Origin: Treponema sp.
Lineage (GTDB): Bacteria > Spirochaetota > Spirochaetia > Treponematales > Breznakiellaceae
Reading direction: 5' to 3'
NCBI GenBank assembly: GCA_031290325.1
Contig: JAITNU010000010.1
Coordinates: forward strand, 1 to 10,442
DNA: 10,442 bases
Shown: positions 1-6,860 of the stretch, in pieces
Position numbering within the stretch: position 1 is the stretch's first letter
Layout: the number at the start of each line of letters is the position of its first letter
The notes under the pieces: model-generated
Seen by the model: the letters and a program-made list of their open reading frames with translations, nothing else
What the model was told of the DNA's origin: nothing
Databases searched by the model: none
Translations under genes and position numbers: made by a program

Positions 1-1
1 T

Positions 2-1723
2 GAAGAATATGCGGAGGGCTGGCGCTTGGCCTGCGGCGTCAAGACGGATGCGGAACTCACGGTTCTGGTACCGGACATTGCACAGGCATATAAAAGCCGC
101 ATGAAGGTAACGGCCCTCAGTGAACCCCGGGAACGGGCGGCTTTTGAGGCCTTGCAGCGGGAACTTGAGGATATGGGCTTCCATGGGGATAGCGGACTTG
201 AGCCGGTAACGGTTCATCTCAAGCAGCCGGCTTTGGACGATGCCATGGCGGACCAGGAGCGGCTGCTCCGGACTATCGCGACGCAAACCGGCAAAGCGGC
301 GGGCATCAGCTTCTTTGCGCTGCGGAAACTGCCCAAGGTGCTGCGGGAATCGGATTTTTCATGTATCGGTGTACTCAGGAAAGGCCCAGAGGACCTCATC
401 ATGGATGTGTTTCCTGTTCCGGGCGACGATGCGAAAACAGCCCCTGTGGTCCCCGGTCTTGCCATTGATATTGGGACTACCACTGTTGTTATGGTGTTGA
501 CAGACCTCAAAACCGGGACGCTACTGGCTGCCGGTTCTTCGGGGAATGGCCAGATCCGCTATGGGGCGGATGTGATCAGCCGCATCATACAGAGCACCCG
601 GCCCGGCGGCATTGAGCGGTTACGGCGGGCAGTGGTGGACGAATGTATCGTACCCCTCATCAAGGGGGTCTGCGATACCGCAGGTATTCTGCCAGAGCAG
701 ATCTACCGGGTGGTGGTGGCGGGCAACACCACCATGAGCCACTTATTCACCGGCATCTCCGCAAAGTATTTGCGGCTTGAGCCTTATGTGCCGGCCTTTT
801 TTCAGTCCTCCTCGTTCCGGGGCGCGGACCTGGGTATAGGGGTACATCCTGATGCGGAAGTGATACTGGCCCCCAACATCGGCAGCTACGTGGGCGGCGA
901 CATCACCGCCGGGGTCTTTTCTTCCATGATTTTCAAGAAAAGCTCTTTTTCCCTCTTCATAGACCTGGGAACCAACGGAGAACTGGTCTTTGGAAACCAG
1001 GAATTTCTCATCTCCTGCGCCTGTTCCGCCGGACCTGCCTTTGAAGGAGGAGATATTAGTTGCGGTATGCGTGCCACCGACGGCGCCATTGAAGCCTGCG
1101 CCATTGATGAAGAAACCATGGAGCCTCGTCCAACAATCATTGGCCCTGTGGGTCAAAAACCGGTGGGTATCTGCGGTTCCGGACTTATCGACATCATCGG
1201 GGAACTCTTCCGCTGCGACATCATCAACGCCAAGGGGAAATTCATCCGCGAGGGAAAGCGGATTCAGCGGGATACATGGGGCATCGGTAGCTATATGGTG
1301 GCCTTTGCATCAGAAACGGAAAGCGGCCGGGACCTTGCTTTGAATGAAGTGGACATCGACAACTTCATCCGCGCTAAAGGGGCGATCTTCTCTGCCATCA
1401 GGACCATGCTCATCATGGTGGACTTTACTATGGATGCCATTGAGGAGGTCTATGTGGCCGGCGGCATTGGCAGCGGTATCAATGTGGAACGGGCAATCCG
1501 TATCGGTATGCTCCCGAACCTGCCGCTTGAGAAATTCCACTATATCGGCAACACCTCCCTGACCGGGGCCTACGCCATGGTGAACTCCCGGAAGGTCTGC
1601 GACAAAGTGACGAAAATCAGCCAGGGAATGACCTACCTTGAACTTTCCTCACATCCAGGGTATATGGACGAATTCGTGGCGGCTTGTTTCCTGCCCCACA
1701 CCAACGGAGCGTTATTTGAGTAA
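2..1723 (+). CDS. RACo-like ASKHA-domain ferredoxin, reductive activator of corrinoid proteins (5' truncated)
   Basis: The frame is open from the window edge, so the real start lies upstream. About 573 codons are visible, and the family usually has about 600-650 residues. The first residues, with GWRLACGV, look like the end of an N-terminal [2Fe-2S] ferredoxin domain, including its last cysteine. A linker and then a long C-terminal ATPase region of the ASKHA type (DUF4445) follow. Its nucleotide-binding motifs are visible: AIDIGTTTVV near nt 460, VVAGNTTMSHLF near 715, DLGTNGELVFG near 962, GICGSGLIDIIG near 1168 and VYVAGGIGSGINVERA near 1452. Known RACo proteins use ATP to push electrons onto Co(II) corrinoid proteins and restore methyl-accepting Co(I). 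In acetogens the target is the corrinoid iron-sulfur protein (AcsV role); other family members serve methyltransferases. The family is clear, the exact target is not. The next gene starts one base after the stop, implying co-transcription. Confidence 0.88.
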   Translation, partial: EEYAEGWRLACGVKTDAELTVLVPDIAQAYKSRMKVTALSEPRERAAFEALQRELEDMGFHGDSGLEPVTVHLKQPALDDAMADQERLLRTIATQTGKAAGISFFALRKLPKVLRESDFSCIGVLRKGPEDLIMDVFPVPGDDAKTAPVVPGLAIDIGTTTVVMVLTDLKTGTLLAAGSSGNGQIRYGADVISRIIQSTRPGGIERLRRAVVDECIVPLIKGVCDTAGILPEQIYRVVVAGNTTMSHLFTGISAKYLRLEPYVPAFFQSSSFRGADLGIGVHPDAEVILAPNIGSYVGGDITAGVFSSMIFKKSSFSLFIDLGTNGELVFGNQEFLISCACSAGPAFEGGDISCGMRATDGAIEACAIDEETMEPRPTIIGPVGQKPVGICGSGLIDIIGELFRCDIINAKGKFIREGKRIQRDTWGIGSYMVAFASETESGRDLALNEVDIDNFIRAKGAIFSAIRTMLIMVDFTMDAIEEVYVAGGIGSGINVERAIRIGMLPNLPLEKFHYIGNTSLTGAYAMVNSRKVCDKVTKISQGMTYLELSSHPGYMDEFVAACFLPHTNGALFE

Positions 1724-1724
1724 C

Positions 1725-2363
1725 ATGGATAATACGGTTCGAAAAAACCAGAAGGACGAGGTGCCCCTTACCTATTACCGGGGCATCTATAAAACCCTTG
1801 ACCCTGAAGCAATTGCCTGGCGTTGCGGCATTACCTTTAACGCGGAAGCGTCGGTCTTTTCATTGCGCATCATGGGCACGGAGTACCGCGTAACGTTCCC
1901 GGATTTCCAGATCCAGGATCGATCCGGTGCGGTTGTACAAAGTGCTGCTGAAAACATTCTTATCCTCCATTATCTCTGTGAAGGAAAACACGCTGAGACT
2001 ACGGGGAAGCAGCTTTCGTACCACGATATACCCTGGGGTGAGGTGTACTACCGCAACTTTGAAGGGCGCTGTCTCAAGCGTTTCGCCTACACCTTTGGCA
2101 ATGATCCGGCGGCTTTGCGGCGGATCATGGAGAAGGGCCTCTGTGCGGAACCTCTGGGCAAGGGAGATGCGGGGTACCGCTTTGAATTTATGAGCGGCCT
2201 GTACATGAGTCTGTTACTCTGGGCCGGGGACGATGAGTTCCCGCCCTCCTCTCAGATGCTCTTCGATGATAACTTCGTATTTGCCTTTACCGCTGAGGAC
2301 ATTGCCGTGGTAGGAGAGGTGGTTATTGGACGGCTGAAGGGTATGCGGGCAGCGGGGAACTGA
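1725..2363 (+). CDS. DUF3786 domain protein, partner of the RACo-like gene
   Basis: The protein has 212 residues and no signal peptide or membrane segment. It matches the DUF3786 pattern as I know it: an N-terminal LDPEAIAWRCGITF segment, a middle IPWGEVYYRNFEGR segment, and the C-terminal LLLWAGDDEFPPSSQMLFDD stretch followed by FTAEDIAVVGEVVIGRL. The ATG at 1725 is preferred over an in-frame ATG at 1638 that lies inside the previous gene; homology-like sequence begins only after 1725. The ribosome site is weak (GAG at 1718-1720, GGAG at 1706-1709), so translation may be coupled to the upstream stop one base away. DUF3786 proteins occur in anaerobes near corrinoid and Wood-Ljungdahl genes, and some are fused to an Fe-S domain like that of the CFeSP large subunit. 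No cysteine cluster of that kind is present here. The biochemical role is unknown; an accessory role in corrinoid activation is inferred from context. Confidence 0.8.
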   Translation: MDNTVRKNQKDEVPLTYYRGIYKTLDPEAIAWRCGITFNAEASVFSLRIMGTEYRVTFPDFQIQDRSGAVVQSAAENILILHYLCEGKHAETTGKQLSYHDIPWGEVYYRNFEGRCLKRFAYTFGNDPAALRRIMEKGLCAEPLGKGDAGYRFEFMSGLYMSLLLWAGDDEFPPSSQMLFDDNFVFAFTAEDIAVVGEVVIGRLKGMRAAGN

Positions 2364-2408
2364 TGCTTTGAAGAATGTACCGCCAGAAGGAATCTGAATT
2401 GTGCTTCG

Positions 2409-2446
2409 TGCCGTTCGTTCGCTACGAACTCTTCGGCAGTTTTATT
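2409..2446 (+). terminator. Possible terminator hairpin after the RACo-DUF3786 pair
   Basis: The arms TGCCG (2409-2413) and CGGCA (2434-2438) enclose a second stem, GTTCG (2417-2421) with CGAAC (2425-2429) around a 3-nt loop. A 3/4-nt internal loop separates the two stems. A short T-rich run, GTTTTATT, follows directly. It lies about 45 nt after the DUF3786 stop and 110 nt before the TPK start, where a terminator would be expected. The stem is interrupted and the T-run is broken, so confidence is low. Confidence 0.4.
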
Positions 2447-2544
2447 GCCTGTATATTTCTCCAAGAAGGCTTCCTGTACAGAAACTTGTGGAGCATAAAA
2501 ATGCATAATTAGATTGGTGGTATCTTTCGCTCCATGGGCAGATC

Positions 2545-2553
2545 TGCTATACT
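2545..2553 (+). promoter_or_regulatory. Extended -10 promoter immediately before the thiamine pyrophosphokinase start
   Basis: TGC followed by TATACT (2548-2553) forms an extended -10 element. No good -35 box is seen at the right spacing (TTTCGC at 2525-2530). Only six bases separate the -10 box from the ATG at 2560, so transcription would begin about at the start codon. No clear Shine-Dalgarno sequence is present, which fits a leaderless message. Confidence 0.45.
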
Positions 2554-2559
2554 GAAAGT

Positions 2560-3201
2560 ATGGAGCAGTTGCGGGGTATCGCGTTTATAGGGGGAGCAGG
2601 GCCGCAGCCTGAACAGTGCGGATCCCTCAGTGGAGGGGCGGACCTCATCGTTGCCGCTGATTCGGGGCTTGTCGCGGCGGAAGCGGCGGGGATATGGCCG
2701 GACTGGATCCTGGGGGATATGGATTCCCTGGATGATCCGGGACGGCTGGACAAATATCCGCCAGAACGGGTCCTCCGCTATGCCGTGGATAAGGACTATA
2801 CCGATACGGAACTGGCGCTCCGGCTCCTCTGGGAAAAGGGCGCCTGTGAAACCTGGCTTATCGGTGGCGGCGGTGGCAGGACAGACCACTTGTTCGCCCT
2901 CCGTTCCCTCTTTGAGCGGGAACAATGCCCGGACCGCTGGCTCACCGGGGCTGAGGATATACGCTGCCTCTTCATGCAGCACGAACTCCGCTGCACCCTG
3001 CCGCCTGAAAGCCTGGTGTCGGTCTTTCCCCTGGGGCCGGGGCCTTGGAACGTGGAAAGCCAGGGGCTTAAGTGGCCCCTGAACGGATTAACCTGGGATC
3101 GAGGCTTTTTTGGGATCAGTAATATCAGTCTGACAGGGGCCTTTTCGATGTATGCTCATGCAGGGCGTTTTTTAGTGATCCTTCCGCTTACTGTGGTTTA
3201 A
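2560..3201 (+). CDS. Thiamine pyrophosphokinase
   Basis: This 213-residue protein transfers pyrophosphate from ATP to thiamine, giving thiamine pyrophosphate and AMP in the cytoplasm. The family signatures are in order: FIGGAGP at 10-15, AADSG at 32-36, ILGDMDSL at 50-57, KDYTDTELAL at 78-87 and GGGGGRTDH at 102-110. The acidic residues of GDMDS and DYTDTE are those that bind Mg-ATP in the family. The length matches the usual 200-240 residues, and the C-terminal half holds the thiamine-binding region. The start fits the family N-terminus but lacks a proper ribosome site; see the leaderless-message finding. It is separated from the upstream pair by 196 nt and seems independently transcribed. 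Its TAA (3199-3201) overlaps the stop of the convergent cheY by four bases (3198-3201). The symbol thiN or tpk is used in different organisms, so none is given. Confidence 0.92.
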   Translation: MEQLRGIAFIGGAGPQPEQCGSLSGGADLIVAADSGLVAAEAAGIWPDWILGDMDSLDDPGRLDKYPPERVLRYAVDKDYTDTELALRLLWEKGACETWLIGGGGGRTDHLFALRSLFEREQCPDRWLTGAEDIRCLFMQHELRCTLPPESLVSVFPLGPGPWNVESQGLKWPLNGLTWDRGFFGISNISLTGAFSMYAHAGRFLVILPLTVV

Positions 3202-3584
3202 TAAAAATCCGTACACACAGCGCTTAATCGTTCAAGTACTTTCTGATGCTCAAGGGGTTTTACAATAAAATTCTTTGCCCCCATAAGAATCGCTTTTTTT
3301 ACGAGATCTTCTTTTCCCAGGGCACTGACCATGACCACTTTGGCGTTTTTATCCATGGCCATGAGTTTTTCAAGGGCCGTAATGCCATCCATCTTAGGCA
3401 TCGTAATATCCAGGGTTACGAGATCGACATTGGGCCGTAATACTTCATAAAGATCCAAGCCCTCTCCCCCGTTGGCTGCGGTCCCCACGATTTCAAATCC
3501 CGCGCTGCTCAGAATATGACTGAGTTGTTTTACAATAAACATTGAATCATCTATCACTAGGACTTTTATTGGAGTCCCATCCAT
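3198..3584 (-). CDS. cheY: CheY-type single-domain response regulator
   Basis: The product is 128 residues long, a receiver domain only with no output domain. The residues expected of a phosphorylated receiver are present: the acidic pair D12-D13 in VIDDS, the phospho-acceptor D59 in LDITMPKMDG, S87 in VMVSALGK, and K109 in NFIVKPL with a Phe at the switch aromatic position. The sequence resembles spirochete CheYs, which act on the flagellar motor after phosphorylation by CheA. No other chemotaxis gene is nearby, so a role in another pathway cannot be excluded. The chosen ATG (3584) has GGAAG four bases upstream. An in-frame ATG at 3599 would add MYGRK, but its AAGGAAG lies 13 nt away, which is too far. 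The gene follows trpS on the same strand after a short gap holding a -10 box. Confidence 0.85.
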   Translation of the reverse strand: MDGTPIKVLVIDDSMFIVKQLSHILSSAGFEIVGTAANGGEGLDLYEVLRPNVDLVTLDITMPKMDGITALEKLMAMDKNAKVVMVSALGKEDLVKKAILMGAKNFIVKPLEHQKVLERLSAVCTDFY

Positions 3585-3639
3585 CTTTCTTCCGTACATA
3601 TATTTATATCGGCTTCCTTTTGTTTCTTGTAAGTTTTAG

Positions 3640-3645
3640 ATTATA
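3640..3645 (-). promoter_or_regulatory. Consensus -10 box (TATAAT) upstream of cheY
   Basis: On the - strand a perfect TATAAT begins five bases before the trpS stop codon ends and about 55 nt before the cheY start. No matching -35 box is found at 16-18 bp. A weaker TATAAA lies closer, at about 3602-3607. cheY may therefore have its own promoter as well as read-through from trpS. Confidence 0.35.
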
Positions 3646-3646
3646 C

Positions 3647-4645
3647 CTAAAGGTCAATCCCCGCGGCTTTGCGGAAGCGGGCTACTGTTGCCGCCGCGAT
3701 GGGTCTGGCCCGTTCCGCTCCCTGTGCGAGGGTGGCGTCAAGTTTTTCAGGATCCCCCATGATTGCCTCAAAACGGTTCCGCAGAGGGGTGAGTTCCCGG
3801 TTGATGACCTGGAACAGTTCCTCTTTGGCCTCCCCCCAGCCCATACCCCCTTCCTGGTAGCGCCGCGCTAAGGCCCCTTGTTCCTCCCTGGTGGCAAAGA
3901 GTTTGTAGAGAAGGAAAATTTGAGATGTTTCCGGGTCCTTGGGTTCCTCCACGACCTGGGAGTTGGTAAGGATCCGCATGATGAGCTTACGGAGCTGTTT
4001 TTCCGGGGCAAAGAGGGGGATGGTATTGCCGTAGCTCTTGCTCATCTTCCTGCCGTCCAAGCCCGGCACCACTGCCACGGTATTTTGTACCACCGCCTGG
4101 GGCACTTTGAGGAGTTCCTGTTTATAGTTGAAATTAACTGCCCCGGCTATATCCTGGGCCATTTCCACATGCTGAACCTGGTCTTTGCCCACGGGAACCA
4201 CATCTGAATCAAAGAGGAGGATATCCGCTGCCATCAGTACCGGATAGGTAAAGAGTCCCATGTTGACCCCTGCGTCGGGATCGTCCTTTTTTTCGGTGTT
4301 TTCCTGTACTGCCGCCTTGTAAGCATGGGCACGGTTCATAAGCCCCTTACTGGTAAAAGCCATCAGCATGGTGGTAAGCTCGAAGGTCTCCGGGATGGAG
4401 CTTTGGCGGTAAAAGATCACTGCTTCGGGGTCAAGTCCTGCTGCAAGCCAGCCGGCCGCCACCTCCCGGATATTGGCGGATAGTTCCCGGGGGTCCTTGA
4501 TGGTGTTGAGGGCATGATAATCGGCGATAAAATAACGGGCATCGTACTCCCTGGTCAGTTCCAGGGCCGGCTTTATGGCCCCGAAATAGTTGCCGATATG
4601 GAGTATCCCCGTGGGCTTAATCCCAGTGAGGGCGATTTTCTTCAT
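3647..4645 (-). CDS. trpS: Tryptophanyl-tRNA synthetase
   Basis: This class I aminoacyl-tRNA synthetase charges tRNA-Trp with tryptophan using ATP. The HIGH-type motif is HIGN in GILHIGNYFGAI near the N-terminus, and the KMSKS loop is RKMSKSYGN near residue 200. The tryptophan-site segment GKDQVQHVEMAQDIA near 153-167 is also typical. The length (332 residues, or 335 from the upstream ATG) is normal for the bacterial enzyme. Two starts are possible: 4654 (MSIMKKIALTG) and 4645 (MKKIALTG). The shorter one is closer to the usual family N-terminus. Neither has a Shine-Dalgarno sequence. The gene is divergent from trpE and shares its upstream region, so both sides of this intergenic stretch concern tryptophan. 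cheY follows on the same strand after 62 nt. Confidence 0.95.
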   Translation of the reverse strand: MKKIALTGIKPTGILHIGNYFGAIKPALELTREYDARYFIADYHALNTIKDPRELSANIREVAAGWLAAGLDPEAVIFYRQSSIPETFELTTMLMAFTSKGLMNRAHAYKAAVQENTEKKDDPDAGVNMGLFTYPVLMAADILLFDSDVVPVGKDQVQHVEMAQDIAGAVNFNYKQELLKVPQAVVQNTVAVVPGLDGRKMSKSYGNTIPLFAPEKQLRKLIMRILTNSQVVEEPKDPETSQIFLLYKLFATREEQGALARRYQEGGMGWGEAKEELFQVINRELTPLRNRFEAIMGDPEKLDATLAQGAERARPIAAATVARFRKAAGIDL

Positions 4646-4654
4646 AATGGACAT

Positions 4655-4684
4655 ACTGTACCGGGAAACAGGGGGGATTGTAAA
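4655..4684 (-). promoter_or_regulatory. trpS: Candidate trpS promoter
   Basis: On the - strand TTTACA (4679-4684) and TACAGT (4655-4660) are 18 bp apart. Transcription would then start next to the ATG at 4645. A second arrangement, with TACAAT at 4677-4682 as the -10 box, is also possible and would give a leader of roughly 20 nt. Neither is close to consensus in both boxes. Confidence 0.3.
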
Positions 4685-4731
4685 GCGTGGGATACCTATC
4701 TTGAACGCAAATCTATCCTGCGTTTTGCCCC

Positions 4732-4760
4732 TTGACTAAACCACCTTGTTTCTATATAAA
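4732..4760 (+). promoter_or_regulatory. trpE: Sigma-70-type promoter of trpEG
   Basis: TTGACT (4732-4737) and TATAAA (4755-4760) are separated by exactly 17 bp, a near-consensus promoter. The predicted start is about 4767, giving a leader of about 53 nt before the trpE ATG. The -10 box is embedded in an inverted repeat (GTTTCT/AGAAAC), a typical position for a repressor operator. Confidence 0.75.
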
Positions 4761-4800
4761 GAAACATATCAGGTTACTGTTTCTCTATATAGTAACATAT
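4748..4800 (+). promoter_or_regulatory. Tandem operator-like repeats over the trpE promoter and leader
   Basis: Two 22-bp copies, 4748-4769 and 4779-4800, are identical at 19 positions by eye. Copy 1 is a perfect dyad: GTTTCT (4748-4753) and AGAAAC (4760-4765) around a 6-bp AT core that includes the -10 box. Copy 2 has GTTTCT (4779-4784) with AGTAAC (4791-4796). A preceding GTTACT (4773-4778) is the exact reverse complement of AGTAAC. The copies start 31 bp apart, close to three helical turns, so a protein could bind both on the same DNA face. This suggests a repressor, plausibly tryptophan-responsive, but the regulator is not in the window. Confidence 0.6.
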
Positions 4801-4819
4801 AACTTTTAAGAGGATAATT

Positions 4820-6310
4820 ATGACGTACCAGCCTGAACTGGAACAGATACAATCGCTTGCTCAGTGCTACCGGACCGTACCGGTTGCCTTGTCCCTGCCC
4901 GCCGGTTCGAGAACCCCGATAGAGACCTTTCGGGTCCTCAAGAACCTGAGCCGTCAGTGCTTCATCCTGGAAAGCCTTGAGGACCCTGGTCAACGGGGGC
5001 GCTATACTTTTCTGGGCTATGACCCCAAACTGGAACTTACCTGTACCAACGGGTCCCTCAGTATCAAAAATGGAACCGATCTGCGCCTTATCACCGATGA
5101 TCCCGGCTCGTACATCAAACAGATCATCGAAGAAAACAAAGGCCCCCGGCTGCCGGGACTACCGCCCTTTACCGGGGGCCTTGTGGGGTACTTTTCCTAT
5201 GACTACATCAAGTATAGTGAGCGCAGCTTGAACCTGGACGCCGAGGACCAGGAGCATTTCAAGGACGTGGACCTCATGCTCTTTGATAAGGTCATTGCCT
5301 ACGATCACCTGGAAGGGCAGATTATCCTCATGGTCACTATCAAGACCGACGGGGTGGAGGAAAACTACAACCGGGGGGTGACCGAACTGGACCATATTGC
5401 CCGGCTCGTTGCAGAGGGGACCCCTGCAACGATGAAGCCCCTCAAAATCCTTTCCCCTTTCCATGCCCTCTTTGACCTGGATCGCTACTGCGGTATGGTT
5501 CAAAAGGCCAAGGAATACATCCGCGAGGGGGACATCTTCCAGGTGGTCTTATCCAACCGGCTGGAGGCGGATGTTGAGGGCAGCCTCTTTGACACCTACC
5601 GGATTCTCAGGACCACGAACCCCTCACCCTACATGTTTTACTTTTCCAGCGACGATATCGAAATCGCCGGTGCCTCCCCGGAAACCCTGGTGAAGCTGAG
5701 GGAGGGGGAACTCTTCTCCTTTCCCCTGGCAGGCACCCGGCCCCGGGGCAGGACTCAGGAGGAGGACGCGATCCTGGAACGGGAACTTCTCGCCGATCCC
5801 AAGGAACTGGCGGAACACAACATGCTCGTGGACCTGGGGCGGAACGACATCGGGAAGATCAGCCGATTCGGTTCGGTATCCGTTGAAAAGTACCTGTCCA
5901 TAGAGCGGTTCTCCCATGTGATGCACATCGGCTCCACGGTACGGGGTCTCCTCCGGGAGGGGAAGAACGCCATTGACGCCATTGATGCAGTGCTCCCGGC
6001 AGGTACACTTTCAGGGGCGCCGAAAATCCGGGCCTGTGAGATCATCAACGAACTGGAAAACAACAAACGGGGGATCTACGGCGGCGCCATCGGGTACCTT
6101 GCCTTTTCAGGGGACATGGATACCTGCATCGCCATTCGCATTGCCTTTAAGAAAAACGCCAGGGTCTTTGTCCGTTCCGGTGCGGGGATCGTGGCGGACA
6201 GTGTCCCGGAAAAAGAAGCCCAGGAATGTGATAACAAGATGCAGGCAGTGCTTAACGCCCTCAAACAAGGCAGCTATCAGGAGGATGCTCATGATTTTAC
6301 TCATCGATAA
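4820..6310 (+). CDS. trpE: Anthranilate synthase component I
   Basis: This 496-residue subunit converts chorismate to anthranilate, using ammonia from the TrpG subunit, in the first committed step of tryptophan synthesis. The N-terminal domain contains FILESLEDPGQRGRYTFLG at about 48-66; its LES element is the family's tryptophan feedback-binding motif and argues for TrpE over PabB. The C-terminal chorismate-binding domain has GDIFQVVLSNRLE, PSPYMFYF, AGASPETLVKL, PLAGTRPRG, DLGRNDIGKIS, the signature PAGTLSGAPKIRA near 392-404 and RSGAGIVADSVPEKE. The start is fixed by AAGAGGA (4808-4814) five bases before the ATG. Expression is driven by the promoter and operator-like repeats just upstream. 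The last 20 nt overlap trpG, so the two subunits are probably translationally coupled. PabB activity cannot be fully excluded because the rest of the trp operon is absent. Confidence 0.93.
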   Translation: MTYQPELEQIQSLAQCYRTVPVALSLPAGSRTPIETFRVLKNLSRQCFILESLEDPGQRGRYTFLGYDPKLELTCTNGSLSIKNGTDLRLITDDPGSYIKQIIEENKGPRLPGLPPFTGGLVGYFSYDYIKYSERSLNLDAEDQEHFKDVDLMLFDKVIAYDHLEGQIILMVTIKTDGVEENYNRGVTELDHIARLVAEGTPATMKPLKILSPFHALFDLDRYCGMVQKAKEYIREGDIFQVVLSNRLEADVEGSLFDTYRILRTTNPSPYMFYFSSDDIEIAGASPETLVKLREGELFSFPLAGTRPRGRTQEEDAILERELLADPKELAEHNMLVDLGRNDIGKISRFGSVSVEKYLSIERFSHVMHIGSTVRGLLREGKNAIDAIDAVLPAGTLSGAPKIRACEIINELENNKRGIYGGAIGYLAFSGDMDTCIAIRIAFKKNARVFVRSGAGIVADSVPEKEAQECDNKMQAVLNALKQGSYQEDAHDFTHR

Positions 6311-6860
6311 CTACGACAGTTTTTCCTATAACCTCTACCAGCTCATTGGGGCCATCAATCCTGATATCAAGGTGGTCCGTAACGACGAATTAACCCTGGC
6401 GGATATCGTGGTACTCAGGCCCAGACACATCGTGATTTCCCCGGGACCGGGGAAACCGGCGGACGCGGGGATCTGCGAGGCAGTGGTTTCCGCCTTTGCA
6501 AGACAAATTCCGCTTCTGGGGGTGTGTCTGGGGCATCAGGCCATCTGCGAAGCCTTTGGCGCAACAGTATCCTACGCGAAAACCCTGATGCACGGTAAAG
6601 CCTCGACCATCACGGTTGATACCGGTTGCCCCCTCTTTGCCGGGCTTCCCCGTACTATCCAGGGTGCCCGGTACCACTCCCTTGCGGCAACCAGCATCCC
6701 GGAGTGTCTCCTGGTTACCGCCCAGACCGAAGACGGCGAGGTGATGGGGGTACAGCACCGCGACCACGCGGTGTATGGGGTGCAGTTTCACCCTGAATCA
6801 ATCTTAACTCCCGAGGGAAAGCGAATTCTCTCGAACTTTTTAGGACTCACCGGGCTTTAG
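6291..6860 (+). CDS. trpG: Anthranilate synthase component II (glutamine amidotransferase)
   Basis: This 189-residue class I glutamine amidotransferase releases ammonia from glutamine for TrpE. The catalytic triad is Cys79 in GVCLGHQAI with His167 and Glu169 in QFHPES. The oxyanion segment SPGPGKPADAG is at 50-60, and the N-terminal LLIDNYDSFSYNL is typical of TrpG/PabA. The ATG at 6291 is chosen because AGGAGG (6279-6284) lies six bases before it; the in-frame ATG at 6285 touches that ribosome site. The gene begins inside trpE (20-nt overlap). Its stop codon lies within the 3' end of the convergent thrH, with a 21-nt overlap. In many bacteria one such subunit also serves p-aminobenzoate synthase, so a shared TrpG/PabA role is possible. 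Confidence 0.93.
   Translation: MILLIDNYDSFSYNLYQLIGAINPDIKVVRNDELTLADIVVLRPRHIVISPGPGKPADAGICEAVVSAFARQIPLLGVCLGHQAICEAFGATVSYAKTLMHGKASTITVDTGCPLFAGLPRTIQGARYHSLAATSIPECLLVTAQTEDGEVMGVQHRDHAVYGVQFHPESILTPEGKRILSNFLGLTGL

Noticed and set aside
743..1156. A 137-residue - strand frame inside the RACo-like gene
   Set aside because: It is antisense to the ASKHA ATPase motifs and shows no coding signal of its own.
2521..2559. TPP riboswitch before thiamine pyrophosphokinase
   Set aside because: There is no room for a leader if the TATACT box is used, and no CUGAGA-type TPP aptamer motif was seen upstream.
2630..3082. A 150-residue + strand frame overlapping thiamine pyrophosphokinase
   Set aside because: It is an out-of-frame reading of the kinase; the in-frame protein holds all family motifs, while this one is rich in Arg, Trp and Ser with none.
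4761..4819. Trp attenuator or T-box in the trpE leader
   Set aside because: The leader is only about 53 nt, with no Trp-codon leader peptide, no terminator stem with a T-run and no T-box core; the inverted repeats fit DNA operators better.
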